The notes beneath the pieces are model-generated. The model was given only the letters and a program-made list of their open reading frames with translations. It did no database searches and was not told the origin of the DNA. Below, piece after piece: positions 55,314-64,000 of a stretch of 64,000 nt of DNA (the first letter of the stretch is position 1; the number at the start of each line of letters is the position of its first letter). The stretch is from positions 175,116 to 239,115 of the forward strand of contig NZ_SEBS01000001.1 of the NCBI RefSeq assembly GCF_004211145.1, written 5' to 3'. The translations under genes were made by a program, and so were the position numbers. Source of the DNA: Flavobacterium sp. Lineage in GTDB: Bacteria; Bacteroidota; Bacteroidia; Flavobacteriales; Flavobacteriaceae.

Positions 55314-55934
55314 ATGAACTTTTTCTCCAAACTTTTCGCGCGAGAAACAAAAGACGATTTCGGTCCTATGAAGAAATATCTGATTGCCGGCTTAGGAAAC
55401 ATCGGTGCCGATTATGTGAACACGCGCCACAACATCGGGTTTAAAGTGCTCGACTTTTTGGCGAGAAAAGAAGGTTTGCAATTCGAGACGGCAAAACTCG
55501 GAGCGGTTGCCGAATATAGTTTCAAAGGCCGAAAGTTCATCTTGCTCAAACCGAACACATACATGAACCTGAGCGGGAAAGCCGTGCAATACTGGTTGCA
55601 AAAGGAAAATATTCCGCTTGAGAATTTACTTGTGATCACCGATGATTTGAACTTGCCGTTCGGTACGATCCGGATCAAACCCAAAGGTTCCGATGGCGGA
55701 CACAACGGTCTCAAGAACATCAACCTGGTTTTGAACACGCAAAATTATACGCGTTTCCGATTCGGGATCAGCGACGAATTCAAGAAAGGGCAACAGGTCG
55801 ATTACGTTTTGGGCGACTGGAGCGACGATGAGAATTCAAAATTGCCCGAACGTCTTGAATTGTCGGGTGAGATCATCAGGTCTTTTGGAACGGCCGGACT
55901 CGAAAATACGATGACCTCATATAACGGAAAGTGA
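55314..55934 (+). CDS. pth: peptidyl-tRNA hydrolase
   Basis: Releases tRNA from peptidyl-tRNA dropped by ribosomes. 206 residues; the core begins at MKKYLIAGLGNIGADYVNTRHNIGF, with the catalytic histidine in RHNIGF, and has TYMNLSGKAV, DDLNLPFGTIRIKPKGSDGGHNGLKNI. The ATG at 55314 gives an extra ~18 N-terminal residues (MNFFSKLFARETKDDFGP); this extension starts 6 bases after the -7 box, so either it is translated nearly leaderless or the real start is the second ATG at 55368. Confidence 0.95.
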   Translation: MNFFSKLFARETKDDFGPMKKYLIAGLGNIGADYVNTRHNIGFKVLDFLARKEGLQFETAKLGAVAEYSFKGRKFILLKPNTYMNLSGKAVQYWLQKENIPLENLLVITDDLNLPFGTIRIKPKGSDGGHNGLKNINLVLNTQNYTRFRFGISDEFKKGQQVDYVLGDWSDDENSKLPERLELSGEIIRSFGTAGLENTMTSYNGK

Positions 55935-55994
55935 TGGCCGATCGATGGTTTGACCGGAGATTGAATTTCAGTTCATTTGAAGTTTACGCGTTTT

Positions 55995-56133
55995 CCAGCA
56001 ACCGGACGCCGCGTTAGGGATCGAGGCTTTGTCTGAGCTCGTTTTGTAGCCTGCGGAAAAACAGCGAGTGCCGAAAGCCCGGCGCCGCCGACACTTGAAA
56101 AAGATTTGTAGTTGATTCGGCGCAACGCCCAAA
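55995..56133. repeat. REP-like palindromic element, copy E
   Basis: Starts CGGACGCCGCGTTAGGGATC with GAGGCTTTGTCTGAGCTCG. The right side has CAGCGAGTGCCGAAAGCCCG and a tail CGGCGCAACGCCCAAA that abuts the AraC gene stop, as in copy C. It has a different central stem from copies A-D and may be a second subfamily. Confidence 0.7.
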
Positions 56134-56136
56134 AAA

Positions 56137-57000
56137 TCATTTTACGACGGAACGATACTGCTGCCTGTACTGGGACGCGCTTTTTCCCGTCAATTCCTTG
56201 AACGTCTTATTGAAGTAACTGAAGTTGTTGAAGCCGCTTTCGTAGCTGATTTCAGTGATCCCGATCGATTTTTCGGCGAGTAGTTTCGACGCATGCACGA
56301 CGCGGTATTCGTTCACGAAGCGTGTGAATGTCTTGTTCGTGACTTTCTTGAAGTAGCGGCAGAACGACGGCACGGTCATGCTGACCAAATCGGCCATTTC
56401 TTCGAGCGTGATCGGGTTTTGGAAATGGTCCTTGACGTGGTTGAACACCAAATTGATCCGGTCGTTGTCCTGGACCTGGGTTTCCAGGGCGAAACCTTCG
56501 GCGTTCAATATCTTGAAATCCTGGGCGAGATGTAAATCATTCAAAATGGAAAGCATCGACATGAGGCGTTCGAACTGCGGCAGCTTTTCCATTGATTCGA
56601 TGCGATCGCCGACGGCTTTCTTGGTGGTTTGCCCGAATGCGATTCCGCCTTTCGCCTGGTTGAACAGCAGCCCAAGATTCTTCATTTCGGGCAGGTCCTG
56701 GAACGCGCTTCCCAAGAAGTCGGGCTTCATTTGGATGACGGTTTCGTTCTTATTGCCCGTGGCTTCGTCCGTAAATCCGCAATGCGGAAGGTTGCTGCCG
56801 ATGAGAATCAAGTCGCCGTCATTATAATAGGAAACGTGGCTGCCGATCTGGCGCTTGCCCGAGCCGCCGTTCACATATACCAACTCGACCTCGGGATGGT
56901 AATGCCAAACGTGGGATTTCGCGTTGGCGTTCTCGTCGAACCGGGAATAATGGAACGAACTGCCGAACGATGGTTCTATGACTTCTAAAGCGGGCTTCAT
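56137..57000 (-). CDS. AraC-family regulator with cupin sensor
   Basis: A 287-residue regulator. An N-terminal cupin domain (SHVWHYHPEVELVYVNGGSGKRQIGSHVSYYNDGDLILIGSNLPHCG) probably binds a sugar or other small ligand. A C-terminal double HTH follows (ITLEEMADLVSMTVPSFCRYFKKVTNKTFTRFVNEYRV..., ISYESGFNNFSYFNKTFKELTGKSASQYRQQY). No catabolic genes are adjacent, so the target is unknown. Confidence 0.92.
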   Translation of the reverse strand: MKPALEVIEPSFGSSFHYSRFDENANAKSHVWHYHPEVELVYVNGGSGKRQIGSHVSYYNDGDLILIGSNLPHCGFTDEATGNKNETVIQMKPDFLGSAFQDLPEMKNLGLLFNQAKGGIAFGQTTKKAVGDRIESMEKLPQFERLMSMLSILNDLHLAQDFKILNAEGFALETQVQDNDRINLVFNHVKDHFQNPITLEEMADLVSMTVPSFCRYFKKVTNKTFTRFVNEYRVVHASKLLAEKSIGITEISYESGFNNFSYFNKTFKELTGKSASQYRQQYRSVVK

Positions 57001-57207
57001 ATGACAAAATTACGCACTTCAAAAAAGCGCTTCCTGTGCAAATTTAACCATAATCTATTCTAAATTACCATTTAACCTTAATTTAACCTTGTTCGATGTT
57101 AATCCAGAACATAAATTAGAAAATATGCTGTTAAACGTGCACACTTTAACCCTATACTTTTACATCATAGAACTTTAAATGAATTATAAACCTAAATCTT
57201 TAAGACA

Positions 57208-57804
57208 ATGAAAAATTTCATGAAATTCGGTTTGGTTATGGCAATGCTTTTCGCAATGGCCTTTTCTACATTCGCCAACACTACAGATTTTTCTTTACGT
57301 GTAATGGGCACAAACGGTAAAACGGTGAGTTTCTCACTCGTTGAAGCAAAAGACATCACGCTTTCACTATATGCTGCGAACAACGAACTTTTGTTCAGTG
57401 AGAAAGTGGATTCGAACGGACAGATCAACCGCAAGTACGACTTGAACGCGTTCCCGAACGGAACTTACACGCTTGAAGCGGAATCGGCTGCTAAGGTTTC
57501 GACTTACGAGATTACGGTTTCAAACAACGAAGCTAAAATCTCAGAAGCGAAAGCCGAAGTTAAAAAACCGATGGTCGTAAATAAAAACGGTCGCGTCAGC
57601 CTAAGCATCATCAATCAGCGCAACACGCCGATCGAGATCACGTTGTTCGACGAGAACGGGGTCGAGTTGTACACGGAAAGAACCGACGCTAAAATCAGCC
57701 TTGTCAAGATGTTCGACTTCAACCAAGTTTCTACGGGCGAGTTCACTTTCGTGACGCGTTACGCGAACAAACAATTTACCGATACGATTACTGTCGGAAA
57801 CTAA
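57208..57804 (+). CDS. secreted beta-rich protein of unknown function
   Basis: A 198-residue exported protein; signal peptide MKNFMKFGLVMAMLFAMAFSTFA. Two similar beta repeats follow (~25-105 and ~115-198), each with a short 'structural' pattern ending FPNGTYTLEAESA or STGEFTFVTRYA. They are reminiscent of DUF3244-like secreted modules and of T9SS-domain folds without the sorting end. An AT-rich leader of ~200 bases has only a weak -7 box (TACTTTTA). Function unknown. Confidence 0.8.
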   Translation: MKNFMKFGLVMAMLFAMAFSTFANTTDFSLRVMGTNGKTVSFSLVEAKDITLSLYAANNELLFSEKVDSNGQINRKYDLNAFPNGTYTLEAESAAKVSTYEITVSNNEAKISEAKAEVKKPMVVNKNGRVSLSIINQRNTPIEITLFDENGVELYTERTDAKISLVKMFDFNQVSTGEFTFVTRYANKQFTDTITVGN

Positions 57805-57822
57805 ACCTAAAGTTAGCAACTG

Positions 57823-57853
57823 AAAAGCCCTCCGGAAACAGAGGGCTTTTTTT
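57823..57853 (+). terminator. terminator after the secreted beta-rich protein
   Basis: AAAAGCCCTC/GAGGGCTTTT stem with a T-run. A near copy occurs at 58091-58120. Confidence 0.85.
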
Positions 57854-57930
57854 ATTTCTCAACAGGTTTGGTTGGATTGCGGAACTTTTTCGAACCGTAA
57901 CGTCGAACGTAGCGATTTATGTTTCAAAGT
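57850..57930 (-). pseudogene. possible remnant of a T9SS sorting-domain 3' end
   Basis: Directly beside the terminator copy, the minus strand encodes about 20 codons (RYVRRYGSKKFRNPTKPVEK, then stop). They resemble the end of the metalloprotease downstream (YLRLYGQGKFLKSDKLIKK), at the same distance from the terminator. An in-frame stop lies just upstream. The rest of the gap to 58085 shows nothing convincing. Confidence 0.35.
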
Positions 57931-58090
57931 ATTCAATCTATTTTCGGCCCAGGCTTCTCCCAACCTGAACTTTGTTTTTCGCTGCCTGTTGTGATAGGTT
58001 TCGGCCCGATCTTCTTTCGTCCGATCTGATTTCATGCCCAAACGAAATTCGGCTGGTCTTGTGTATATGAAATGATTCGGTCTACAAATG

Positions 58091-58120
58091 AAAAACCCTC
58101 CGAAACAGAGGGCTTTTTTT
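58091..58120 (-). terminator. terminator of the M43 protease gene
   Basis: A CCCTC/GAGGG stem flanked by A- and T-runs, overlapping the protease stop codon. It is nearly identical to the terminator at 57823. Confidence 0.75.
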
Positions 58121-59333
58121 ATTTCTTGATGAGTTTGTCAGACTTGAGGAACTTTCCTTGACCATAGAGTCGCAAGTAGTAGATTCCTGTTTCGAGGCTT
58201 TCGGTCGATACGCGGGTCTCGCCCTTTTCAATCCTCACGGTCTTTTTGAGTTGGCCGTTGTTGTCGTATATCTCGACTCGATCCACGGCCGTCAAATCGG
58301 ATTTTATGTCGAAGTAGCGATCGGCCGGATTCGGATAAATTGAAATGCCGCGGTTCACGTACGTTTCCTTAACACCGAGCAACGACGCACGCGGACCATT
58401 TACCGTAGCCTGAACGAGACTTTTCTGATCGAGCGTGAAAAACGCCATGCACGCATCGTCGACGTAATCCATGAAGTTCATGAACATCGCGCCGTCCTCG
58501 GTAGGTTCGCACATGTTGCTGTTGTCAGGATATGTCGGGCATCCGAAATATGGATCGTTTACGGGCGGAGTGTCGGCGACATCATCGTCGTTTTGCAAAT
58601 CGCCACAACTTGTACTATCGTCTCCCCAAGTATGTTTCAAGCCGAAATAATGGCCGAGTTCGTGCGTAACGGTTCTTCCTTTATTGAAAGGTGCGAGCGC
58701 GGTTCCGTTGCACCCGAAATATTTATATGAAATGCAAAGGCCGTCGTAATTCTCTCCCGCAGCTGCCGGAGGCGTTCCGAATCCCAACATTCCGGGTGGA
58801 AATCGTCCGATCCAGATATTCAGGTAATGCGACGTATCCCAAGCGGGTTCGCCGTCAGGCGTGTAATATTCGATGTCGAAAACGAAGTCATCGGGAACGG
58901 ATTTTCTTGTGATGCCGCTCGTTGGCATTCCGCTTGGCGTGATCGTAGCCTTTGCGAAACATATTTCCATGTCGGCTCCGAATTCCTGAAACGCTTCAGG
59001 AACGACGTCTAAAAAATCCGGATTACACTTCCTGAAATCCTCGTTCATGGCCGCGAGCTGCGAGTTGATCTGCGCATCGCTTATGTTCTGCGTCTGGTTT
59101 TTGTACAGCACGTGAAACACTACTGGAATCGTAACTACGTTCGGATTTTGGGAAGAATTATTTTTTTGAAGGTTCTTGACATCTTTCAAGTAACGTGAAA
59201 TTACTTTATGGCGCGACGCAAAACCCGGATCTTCTGCTTTCAGTTGCTCGATCTTGGCATTGGTGCTACACGTCCGTTGCGCGAAAAGCGAGGACGATCC
59301 CAATATCAAAAGCGCGAGTATGAGTTTTTTCAT
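58119..59333 (-). CDS. secreted M43-family zinc metalloprotease with T9SS domain
   Basis: A 404-residue exported protease; start at 59333 gives signal peptide MKKLILALLILGSSSLFAQ. A propeptide (~20-65) precedes the cytophagalysin/PAPP-A-type catalytic domain. Its zinc motif is HELGHYFGLKH at 224-234, and the Met-turn lies in MFMNFMDYVDD. Paired cysteines stabilise the domain. The T9SS type A sorting domain covers ~330-404 (ISIYPNPADRYFDIKSD...GIYYLRLYGQGKFLKSDKLIKK). It is expected to be secreted through T9SS and attached to or released from the surface. Confidence 0.95.
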   Translation of the reverse strand: MKKLILALLILGSSSLFAQRTCSTNAKIEQLKAEDPGFASRHKVISRYLKDVKNLQKNNSSQNPNVVTIPVVFHVLYKNQTQNISDAQINSQLAAMNEDFRKCNPDFLDVVPEAFQEFGADMEICFAKATITPSGMPTSGITRKSVPDDFVFDIEYYTPDGEPAWDTSHYLNIWIGRFPPGMLGFGTPPAAAGENYDGLCISYKYFGCNGTALAPFNKGRTVTHELGHYFGLKHTWGDDSTSCGDLQNDDDVADTPPVNDPYFGCPTYPDNSNMCEPTEDGAMFMNFMDYVDDACMAFFTLDQKSLVQATVNGPRASLLGVKETYVNRGISIYPNPADRYFDIKSDLTAVDRVEIYDNNGQLKKTVRIEKGETRVSTESLETGIYYLRLYGQGKFLKSDKLIKK

Positions 59334-59424
59334 AAAGCAGTTTCCATCGACAAATCTATCAAAAAAAACATCGAAAGTTACAGTTAGGTGCATTTATTAT
59401 TATATATCAGCAAATTACCGAAAT

Positions 59425-59456
59425 AAAAAAGGGAAGCTCTCGCCTCCCTTTTTTCT
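59425..59456 (-). terminator. terminator of the M12B-like protease gene
   Basis: AAAAAAGGGAGG-type arm on the minus strand pairs with CTTCCCTTTTTT; 20 bases past the stop. Confidence 0.8.
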
Positions 59457-59473
59457 ATAATCTACGTTTTTGA

Positions 59474-62188
59474 TTACTCGACAACGATGCGTTTTACCGC
59501 TTTTTTGCCTCCGTTCTCAACAGTCACGATGTACACGCCTGATTGAACCGATTGCAATTGAAGGTTCTCTTCAAAGACGCCTGTCGCAGGATAAACCTTG
59601 TTGAAGATTCTTCTTCCCTGGATGTCGTGGATGTTGATTTTCACATCGTTCGCTCCGTCAGGATTGAATCTCACGTTGAAGTTACCGTTGTTTGGGTTAG
59701 GATAGATGCTGAATTCCTGCAAGTTGAAATCCTCGGTTGCCAACGTTACTGTAGTCGTAGTGGAACACAGCGTCAGCGTGAAACTGTTCAGCGTTCCCGT
59801 TTGTCCCGTTACCGCATCGGCCAAGGCGAAATTCCATGTTCCGGCAGAGTTCATTCCGTCGAGTATGCTCAATGCGCTTGTTGTCGGAATGTAGGAATTT
59901 CCGCCCGCAAGACCAGCACAAGACAAAGCAACACCTTCATCATCGAATGTAGTGATCATGTTTGCAGGAGTTCCAAGAACCGGACAGTTTCTGTCATAAA
60001 CAATTGCGTTTACAGTTCCGCTTCCAGGTATTGCCAAACCTACTCTCAAGTCGTTCACGCGCGGGTGAGTGATGTTTACGGTAAGATTGGCATCGGTGAT
60101 CGTGAAACTATCAGGAACTGCAACAGCGTACCCGAAGAATCCTGTCGCACCTGTTCCAACTGCCGCGTTTGGCGTAGCCGTATAGTTGTTACATGTATTC
60201 GTAACTGTTACCGTATATCCGATAGAGAATGATTTTGAAAGCGCGTAGTAAATGTTACCGATAGCTTCGATCATGATACGGCAATATGGCGCCGCAGTGT
60301 TCGGAACCGTGATTGCTTCATTACCGTCGTTTGCAGTATTGGCTACAAGGGTTGAGAACGTCGCTCCATTATCAATGGAAATCAGGATATTTACGTTAGC
60401 CGTGTTGATTCCGTTTGCGTTAGTCCCCGCAACATCCCAAGTGATTGTCTTTGGCGTGTTTTGTGTCCAAGTTTCGTTTGTCGTGTTCGGATAGGTAACC
60501 GCGAATGGACCGGCAAGTGCCGATGTATTGACCACCATCGCGTCAGTTGCCGTTTGCGATGTAGTCGGGCTGTTGCTGTCTCTTCCCGTAAGCGTGAAGT
60601 TCATCGCTCTTGCGACGTTCGATACGCTTTCCCAAGTCGAAGTCAGGTCGCCTTCCAATACTCTCGCGAATGCAGGCATGTAACGGTTAGGCGACGCCGT
60701 CGGGTTGAATGATCTGAAGTTTGGTCCCGCAGGCTTCGTAGGATAAGCGATACTGTTTGCGCCCGTAGTCGCAGCCGTACCCGTATCGTTTTGTTCCCAA
60801 CAATATGTGATCGAATCTCCTTGCGCATCAGAACCTGTTCCTTTCAAGATGAACGCTGTTCCTTTTGGGATCAAATAATCAGCTCCGGCGTTGATTGTCG
60901 GAGGCGTGTTTGCCAATGGCGTGCTTATAGGACATGGTTTGCTTGCCATGTTCGATTGTATCTGCAAAATACTTCTATAGGTGAAATACGGATCAGAATG
61001 CGGTTGGATATTCAAGTTCGCAGTCGGAACGACGCCGGCGTATGCCATGATGCTCGTTCCACTGCCCGGTTCAACGTTTACACCCGCGCTTTCGATAGCG
61101 TATGAGAACGTGTGGTTCGCTCCCATTTGGTGACCCATTTCGTGTACAACGAAGTCGACGTCGAAATTATCTCCCTGCGGAATTCCGTCAGCCGGAGATG
61201 TAAATCCACTTCCTTTGTTCTTATCGGTCGTGCTGGCCGTATCGTCGACGCAAACGCATCCGATACATCCCGCGTTACCGCCGCCACCGCTCGCTCCAAA
61301 AAGATGCCCGATGTCGTAGGCCGCGTTGCCAAGAACGGTAGTCAAGGTGTTTTGCACTTCAGTATTCCAGGTTCCTGCCGAACCTACGGCAGCGTCTGAA
61401 TATGGATCGGTAGCCGCGTTCGTGTAGATTACAGCCAAATTTCCTGCGATGATATTAAGGTGAATGGCCAAATCTTTTTCATTGATCCCGTTCACGCGTG
61501 TCATCGTAGCGTTCATCCCTGCAAGCGCGCCTGCTTGGGTTGCGCCGAAATACGTCGTGTATTCACCTGTACAAGAAAGCGCCAAACGCATCGTCTTGTA
61601 GCTTTGGTTACTCGCCATAGCGACCTCGTTGCTGAGGCGTTGGTTGAGCGTGTGGTCATCTTCAGTACCGCAGTTCCACGGCAAAGCTCCCACTGATCTC
61701 GTCGCGCGCTCGTAAGCCACGTAAACACCGTGATCAGTTGTGTAAGGCTCGATGAATTCCGATCGGCGGTCGGCTCTCAAAATCATAGTTTGTACTCCGA
61801 TCGGAGAAACGCTGAAATTTAAAGATGCTGACGGATCTGTGATTCCTTTACCGACGTAAGCGCGGATTTCAGGAAATTGTGCCTGCAATTCAGGTTCGAA
61901 GTTCGAGTTTTCCCAAACCTGGAAACGCTCAAGTTGACCTTTTGCATTGGGGATTGCGATTTCAATTCCAGCCTGGCCCGAAAATTTGTCGGTAGCGGCC
62001 GCAAGCTTTTGTTGCAATTCTGTTTGGTTCAACTGGTAAAGCTGTTGGCTTCCGGATACGTTGTCTTCCCTGACCACTTGACGACCAGTGAGTTTATCCG
62101 ACCCAACTTTTTGCCATGACGATCCTTTTTGTGCAGACAAAGTACCTGCGGAAAGCGCCAATGCTAAAAAAAGTAATGATTTTTTCAT
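59474..62188 (-). CDS. secreted reprolysin-like (M12B) zinc metalloprotease with P domain and T9SS domain
   Basis: A 904-residue exported protease; start at 62188 gives MKKSLLFLALALSAGTLSAQ. Propeptide ~20-195, catalytic domain ~196-430 with HEMGHQMGANH at 349-359 and Met-turn SIMAYAG. Fibronectin-like and linker segments (~430-690) follow. A proprotein-convertase P domain spans ~690-815 (SFTITDANLTVNITHPRVNDLRVGLAIPGSG), and a T9SS sorting domain ~830-904 (FSIYPNPNNGNFNVRFN...GVYIVTVENGGKKAVKRIVVE). It is likely a secreted broad-range protease. The open frame extends far upstream but that part lies over the divergent ribF promoter. Confidence 0.95.
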   Translation of the reverse strand: MKKSLLFLALALSAGTLSAQKGSSWQKVGSDKLTGRQVVREDNVSGSQQLYQLNQTELQQKLAAATDKFSGQAGIEIAIPNAKGQLERFQVWENSNFEPELQAQFPEIRAYVGKGITDPSASLNFSVSPIGVQTMILRADRRSEFIEPYTTDHGVYVAYERATRSVGALPWNCGTEDDHTLNQRLSNEVAMASNQSYKTMRLALSCTGEYTTYFGATQAGALAGMNATMTRVNGINEKDLAIHLNIIAGNLAVIYTNAATDPYSDAAVGSAGTWNTEVQNTLTTVLGNAAYDIGHLFGASGGGGNAGCIGCVCVDDTASTTDKNKGSGFTSPADGIPQGDNFDVDFVVHEMGHQMGANHTFSYAIESAGVNVEPGSGTSIMAYAGVVPTANLNIQPHSDPYFTYRSILQIQSNMASKPCPISTPLANTPPTINAGADYLIPKGTAFILKGTGSDAQGDSITYCWEQNDTGTAATTGANSIAYPTKPAGPNFRSFNPTASPNRYMPAFARVLEGDLTSTWESVSNVARAMNFTLTGRDSNSPTTSQTATDAMVVNTSALAGPFAVTYPNTTNETWTQNTPKTITWDVAGTNANGINTANVNILISIDNGATFSTLVANTANDGNEAITVPNTAAPYCRIMIEAIGNIYYALSKSFSIGYTVTVTNTCNNYTATPNAAVGTGATGFFGYAVAVPDSFTITDANLTVNITHPRVNDLRVGLAIPGSGTVNAIVYDRNCPVLGTPANMITTFDDEGVALSCAGLAGGNSYIPTTSALSILDGMNSAGTWNFALADAVTGQTGTLNSFTLTLCSTTTTVTLATEDFNLQEFSIYPNPNNGNFNVRFNPDGANDVKINIHDIQGRRIFNKVYPATGVFEENLQLQSVQSGVYIVTVENGGKKAVKRIVVE

Positions 62189-62205
62189 TGAATAATAAGT
62201 TTTTC

Positions 62206-62213
62206 CAAATGTA
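62206..62213 (-). promoter_or_regulatory. -7 box of the M12B-like protease gene
   Basis: TACATTTG on the minus strand fits TAnnTTTG and lies 17 bases before the chosen start. Confidence 0.65.
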
Positions 62214-62351
62214 TTGGTTTTTGTTTGGATTTGAAATAGATAGAAAAAAAACAAGGTTATAATGCTGTTTTTTAGTAATTTCTGACATAAAATCCTGAGG
62301 ATATGTTTTCTCGCCGATGTCAATTTCCGTTCATCAAAAATCGACGAAGGT

Positions 62352-62382
62352 TTGCGTGCCATACAAACTCCCGCTACATTTG
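62352..62382 (+). promoter_or_regulatory. promoter of ribF
   Basis: TTG (62352-62354), 20 bases, TACATTTG (62375-62382). The TTG start codon of ribF follows 16 bases later, so the in-frame ATG at 62303 is excluded. Confidence 0.75.
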
Positions 62383-62398
62383 CAATAAAGACTTCAAT

Positions 62399-63793
62399 TT
62401 GAGAATTTTCGATTCCATACAAGATTTCAATCACGAGGGGAAAACGATCCTTACGCTGGGCACTTTCGACGGCGTTCACGTCGGGCATCGGAAAATCATC
62501 TCGCGCTTGCTGCAATCGTCGCAAGATGAAAACTGCGACAGCGTGATCCTGACGTTTTTCCCGCATCCAAGAATGGTATTGCAATCGGATTCCGACATAA
62601 AACTGCTCAACACGATGCCTGAAAAGGCTGCGCTGCTCGAAGCCGCCGGATTGCAACATCTCGTGGTGCATCCGTTCGACAAGGAATTTTCGAGACTTAC
62701 GGCCGAGGAATTCGTGCGCACGATCCTAGTCGAAAAGTTCAACATCAAGAAAATCATCATCGGCCACGATCACCGCTTCGGGCGAAACCGCACCGCGACG
62801 ATACACGACTTGATCGAGTTCGGGCAGCAATACGGTTTTGAGGTCGAGCAACTGTCGGCCCAGTCAATTATTCAGGAGCAGGAAAAACAACAACTACTGG
62901 CTCGCCAGAACGAGGTATTGGAACACCAGGTGGCCGACCGGACCGCCGAGTTGAGCCGATCGTTGCGCGACCTGCAAACTACCCAGCAGCAACTTATTCA
63001 GAAAGAGAAGATGGCCAGTTTGGGCGAACTGACGGCGGGCATTGCCCATGAAATTCAGAATCCGCTCAACTTTGTCAATAACTTTTCGGAGGTGTCGGTC
63101 GAACTGCTGACGGAGTTGGAAGAGGAGCAGGAGCGCCCCGCCGATGAGCGTGATGTTGAACTGGAAAAAGAAATTCTTGGCGACATCAAGCAGAATATCA
63201 GCAAGATTAGCCACCACGGGCAGCGGGCAGCCAGTATTGTGAAGGGCATGCTGCAACACAGCCGCGCCAGCACCGGCCAACGCGAACCCACCGACCTGAA
63301 CGCCCTGACCGACGAATACCTCCGGCTGGCGTATCACGGTATTCGGGCCAAAGAAAAAACCTTCGAGGTAAGCCTTGTTACGCACTTCAATCCAGATCTG
63401 CCCGCAGTAGCCACCATTCCGCAAGACATTGGTCGGGTCTTGATGAATCTGTTTATCAACGCGTTCCATGCGGTTCAGGAACGTACCCAGCGGAGTGCTG
63501 ACCAGCGAAGTGCCGACAACCAAAGTACGTATCAGCCTACGGTGACAGTAACCACAGAACGGGTAGGCGACAAGGTACAGGTTCGGGTACATGATAACGG
63601 CACGGGCGTTCCTGATGAGGTACGTAGCAAGATCTTCCAACCCTTCTTTACCACCAAGCCAACTGGAAAAGGTACCGGTCTGGGCCTGAGCCTTAGCTAC
63701 GATATCGTTACCAAAGGCCACGGCGGCACGCTTGATTTACACTCTGAACCCAGCCAATTCACCGAGTTTATTGTAACTCTCCCCATCGCATGA
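62399..63793 (+). CDS. ribF N-terminal half joined in frame to a histidine kinase C-terminus (probable chimera)
   Basis: From the TTG at 62399, residues 1 to ~154 are the FAD-synthetase (nucleotidyltransferase) half of Rib[62 protein letters not shown]. At about 62861-62866 the sequence changes to a soluble histidine kinase: coiled coil [19 protein letters not shown]-box [23 protein letters not shown], then N, G1, F and G2 boxes ([19 protein letters not shown]). The riboflavin-kinase half of RibF is absent, and the kinase lacks its sensor region. Codon choice shifts to CTG/GGC/ACC. The kinase resembles Spirosoma-like Cytophagales. A misassembly is far more likely than a real fusion. Confidence 0.85.
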   Translation: MRIFDSIQDFNHEGKTILTLGTFDGVHVGHRKIISRLLQSSQDENCDSVILTFFPHPRMVLQSDSDIKLLNTMPEKAALLEAAGLQHLVVHPFDKEFSRLTAEEFVRTILVEKFNIKKIIIGHDHRFGRNRTATIHDLIEFGQQYGFEVEQLSAQSIIQEQEKQQLLARQNEVLEHQVADRTAELSRSLRDLQTTQQQLIQKEKMASLGELTAGIAHEIQNPLNFVNNFSEVSVELLTELEEEQERPADERDVELEKEILGDIKQNISKISHHGQRAASIVKGMLQHSRASTGQREPTDLNALTDEYLRLAYHGIRAKEKTFEVSLVTHFNPDLPAVATIPQDIGRVLMNLFINAFHAVQERTQRSADQRSADNQSTYQPTVTVTTERVGDKVQVRVHDNGTGVPDEVRSKIFQPFFTTKPTGKGTGLGLSLSYDIVTKGHGGTLDLHSEPSQFTEFIVTLPIA

Positions 63794-64000
63794 CCATCGC
63801 CATCATCGAAGCTACCGGCATGTTGGGCCAACCAGTTACCCACGAGTTGCTGTCGGCTGGATACAAAGTGCGAATCATTGCCCGACATGTAGCGGAGGCC
63901 AAACGCCTGTTTCCAACGGCTGAGGTCGTTTTTGGTGATCTGAGAAAGCCGGAGTCGTTACCTGTTGCGCTGGCTGGCTGCGAGGCAACGTACCTGAGCC
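63790..64000 (+). CDS. NmrA-like NAD(P)-binding protein, 3' end missing
   Basis: The first 70 residues of an atypical [23 protein letters not shown] is the Rossmann nucleotide loop (a GATGxxG variant with Glu for Gly at the first position), followed by VRIIARHVAEAKRLFP and VVFGDLRKPESLPVALAGCEATYLS. It overlaps the kinase stop by four bases (ATGA) and shares its different base composition. It runs off the window. Confidence 0.85.
   Translation, partial: MTIAIIEATGMLGQPVTHELLSAGYKVRIIARHVAEAKRLFPTAEVVFGDLRKPESLPVALAGCEATYLS

Noticed and set aside
57859..58041. A 60-residue minus-strand reading frame
   Set aside because: It overlaps a terminator-linked gap, is highly basic without a recognisable domain and has no promoter; more likely non-coding.
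62189..62671. Long N-terminal extension of the M12B-like protease
   Set aside because: The extension runs through the divergent ribF gene and promoter; the signal peptide and a -7 box fix the start at 62188.

Overview
The window looks like chromosomal DNA from a Flavobacteriaceae bacterium (Bacteroidota), probably Flavobacterium or a close relative. Evidence: TAnnTTTG-type promoters, often with a TTG box about 20 bases upstream and little Shine-Dalgarno; several secreted proteins with type IX secretion (T9SS) C-terminal sorting domains; DUF4369-TlpA, GH53/GH97 and TonB receptor genes; and a 14-gene nuo operon with a short NuoG. By eye the GC content is in the mid-forties. The last ~1.1 kb (from about 62.86 kb) reads like a different organism (Cytophagales-like histidine kinase joined in frame to half of ribF), so the contig is probably chimeric there.

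Layout. 0-4.3 kb: 3' part of a TonB-dependent siderophore receptor, two small membrane proteins resembling DUF3325 and DUF3649, and a PepSY membrane protein (iron uptake). 4.4-8.7 kb: YwqK-like protein, DUF4369-TlpA thioredoxin, aspS, cold-shock protein. 8.8-22.3 kb: complete nuoABCDEFGHIJKLMN (complex I). 22.4-23.1 kb: short-chain dehydrogenase. 23.3-32.9 kb, all minus strand: a NarL-type response regulator and its histidine kinase followed by an operon of two large secreted fibre proteins (YadA-like head repeats plus phage-type S74 intramolecular chaperone) and a T9SS-sorted protein. 33.4-40.5 kb: galactan/galactose locus (galM, two GH53 endo-galactanases, galK, galT) with a divergent GntR/LacI-type regulator. 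40.5-44.1 kb: small lipoprotein, Crp/Fnr regulator with a quinone-reductase-like gene, and a third S74 fibre gene. 44.4-51.2 kb: GH97, P-type metal ATPase, small unknowns, an EVE/PUA-like protein, DUF4142. 51.4-57 kb: tRNA-Leu, prs, rplY, an alpha/beta hydrolase, pth, AraC regulator. 57.2-62.2 kb: small secreted protein and two secreted T9SS zinc metalloproteases (M43 and M12B-like). 62.4-64 kb: ribF 5' half, the foreign histidine kinase, and a partial NmrA-like gene.

The most coherent new observation is regulatory. An inverted repeat ATACG-N8-CGTA(T/C) occurs once upstream of the response-regulator gene and twice upstream of the fibre operon. At both promoters the site lies exactly 22 bases upstream of the -7-like box. 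This predicts a self-regulated two-component system controlling surface fibres, with an attenuator-like hairpin in the fibre leader.

The intergenic DNA is also unusual. About ten gaps hold imperfect inverted repeats built from short tandem 'words' that differ at each locus. At least five others hold a REP-like palindromic element with conserved ends and variable stem. A ~190-base G/T-rich degenerate tandem array lies after rplY. Two genes (a fibre gene and an NTF2-like gene) carry single-base frameshifts that are either real lesions or assembly errors.
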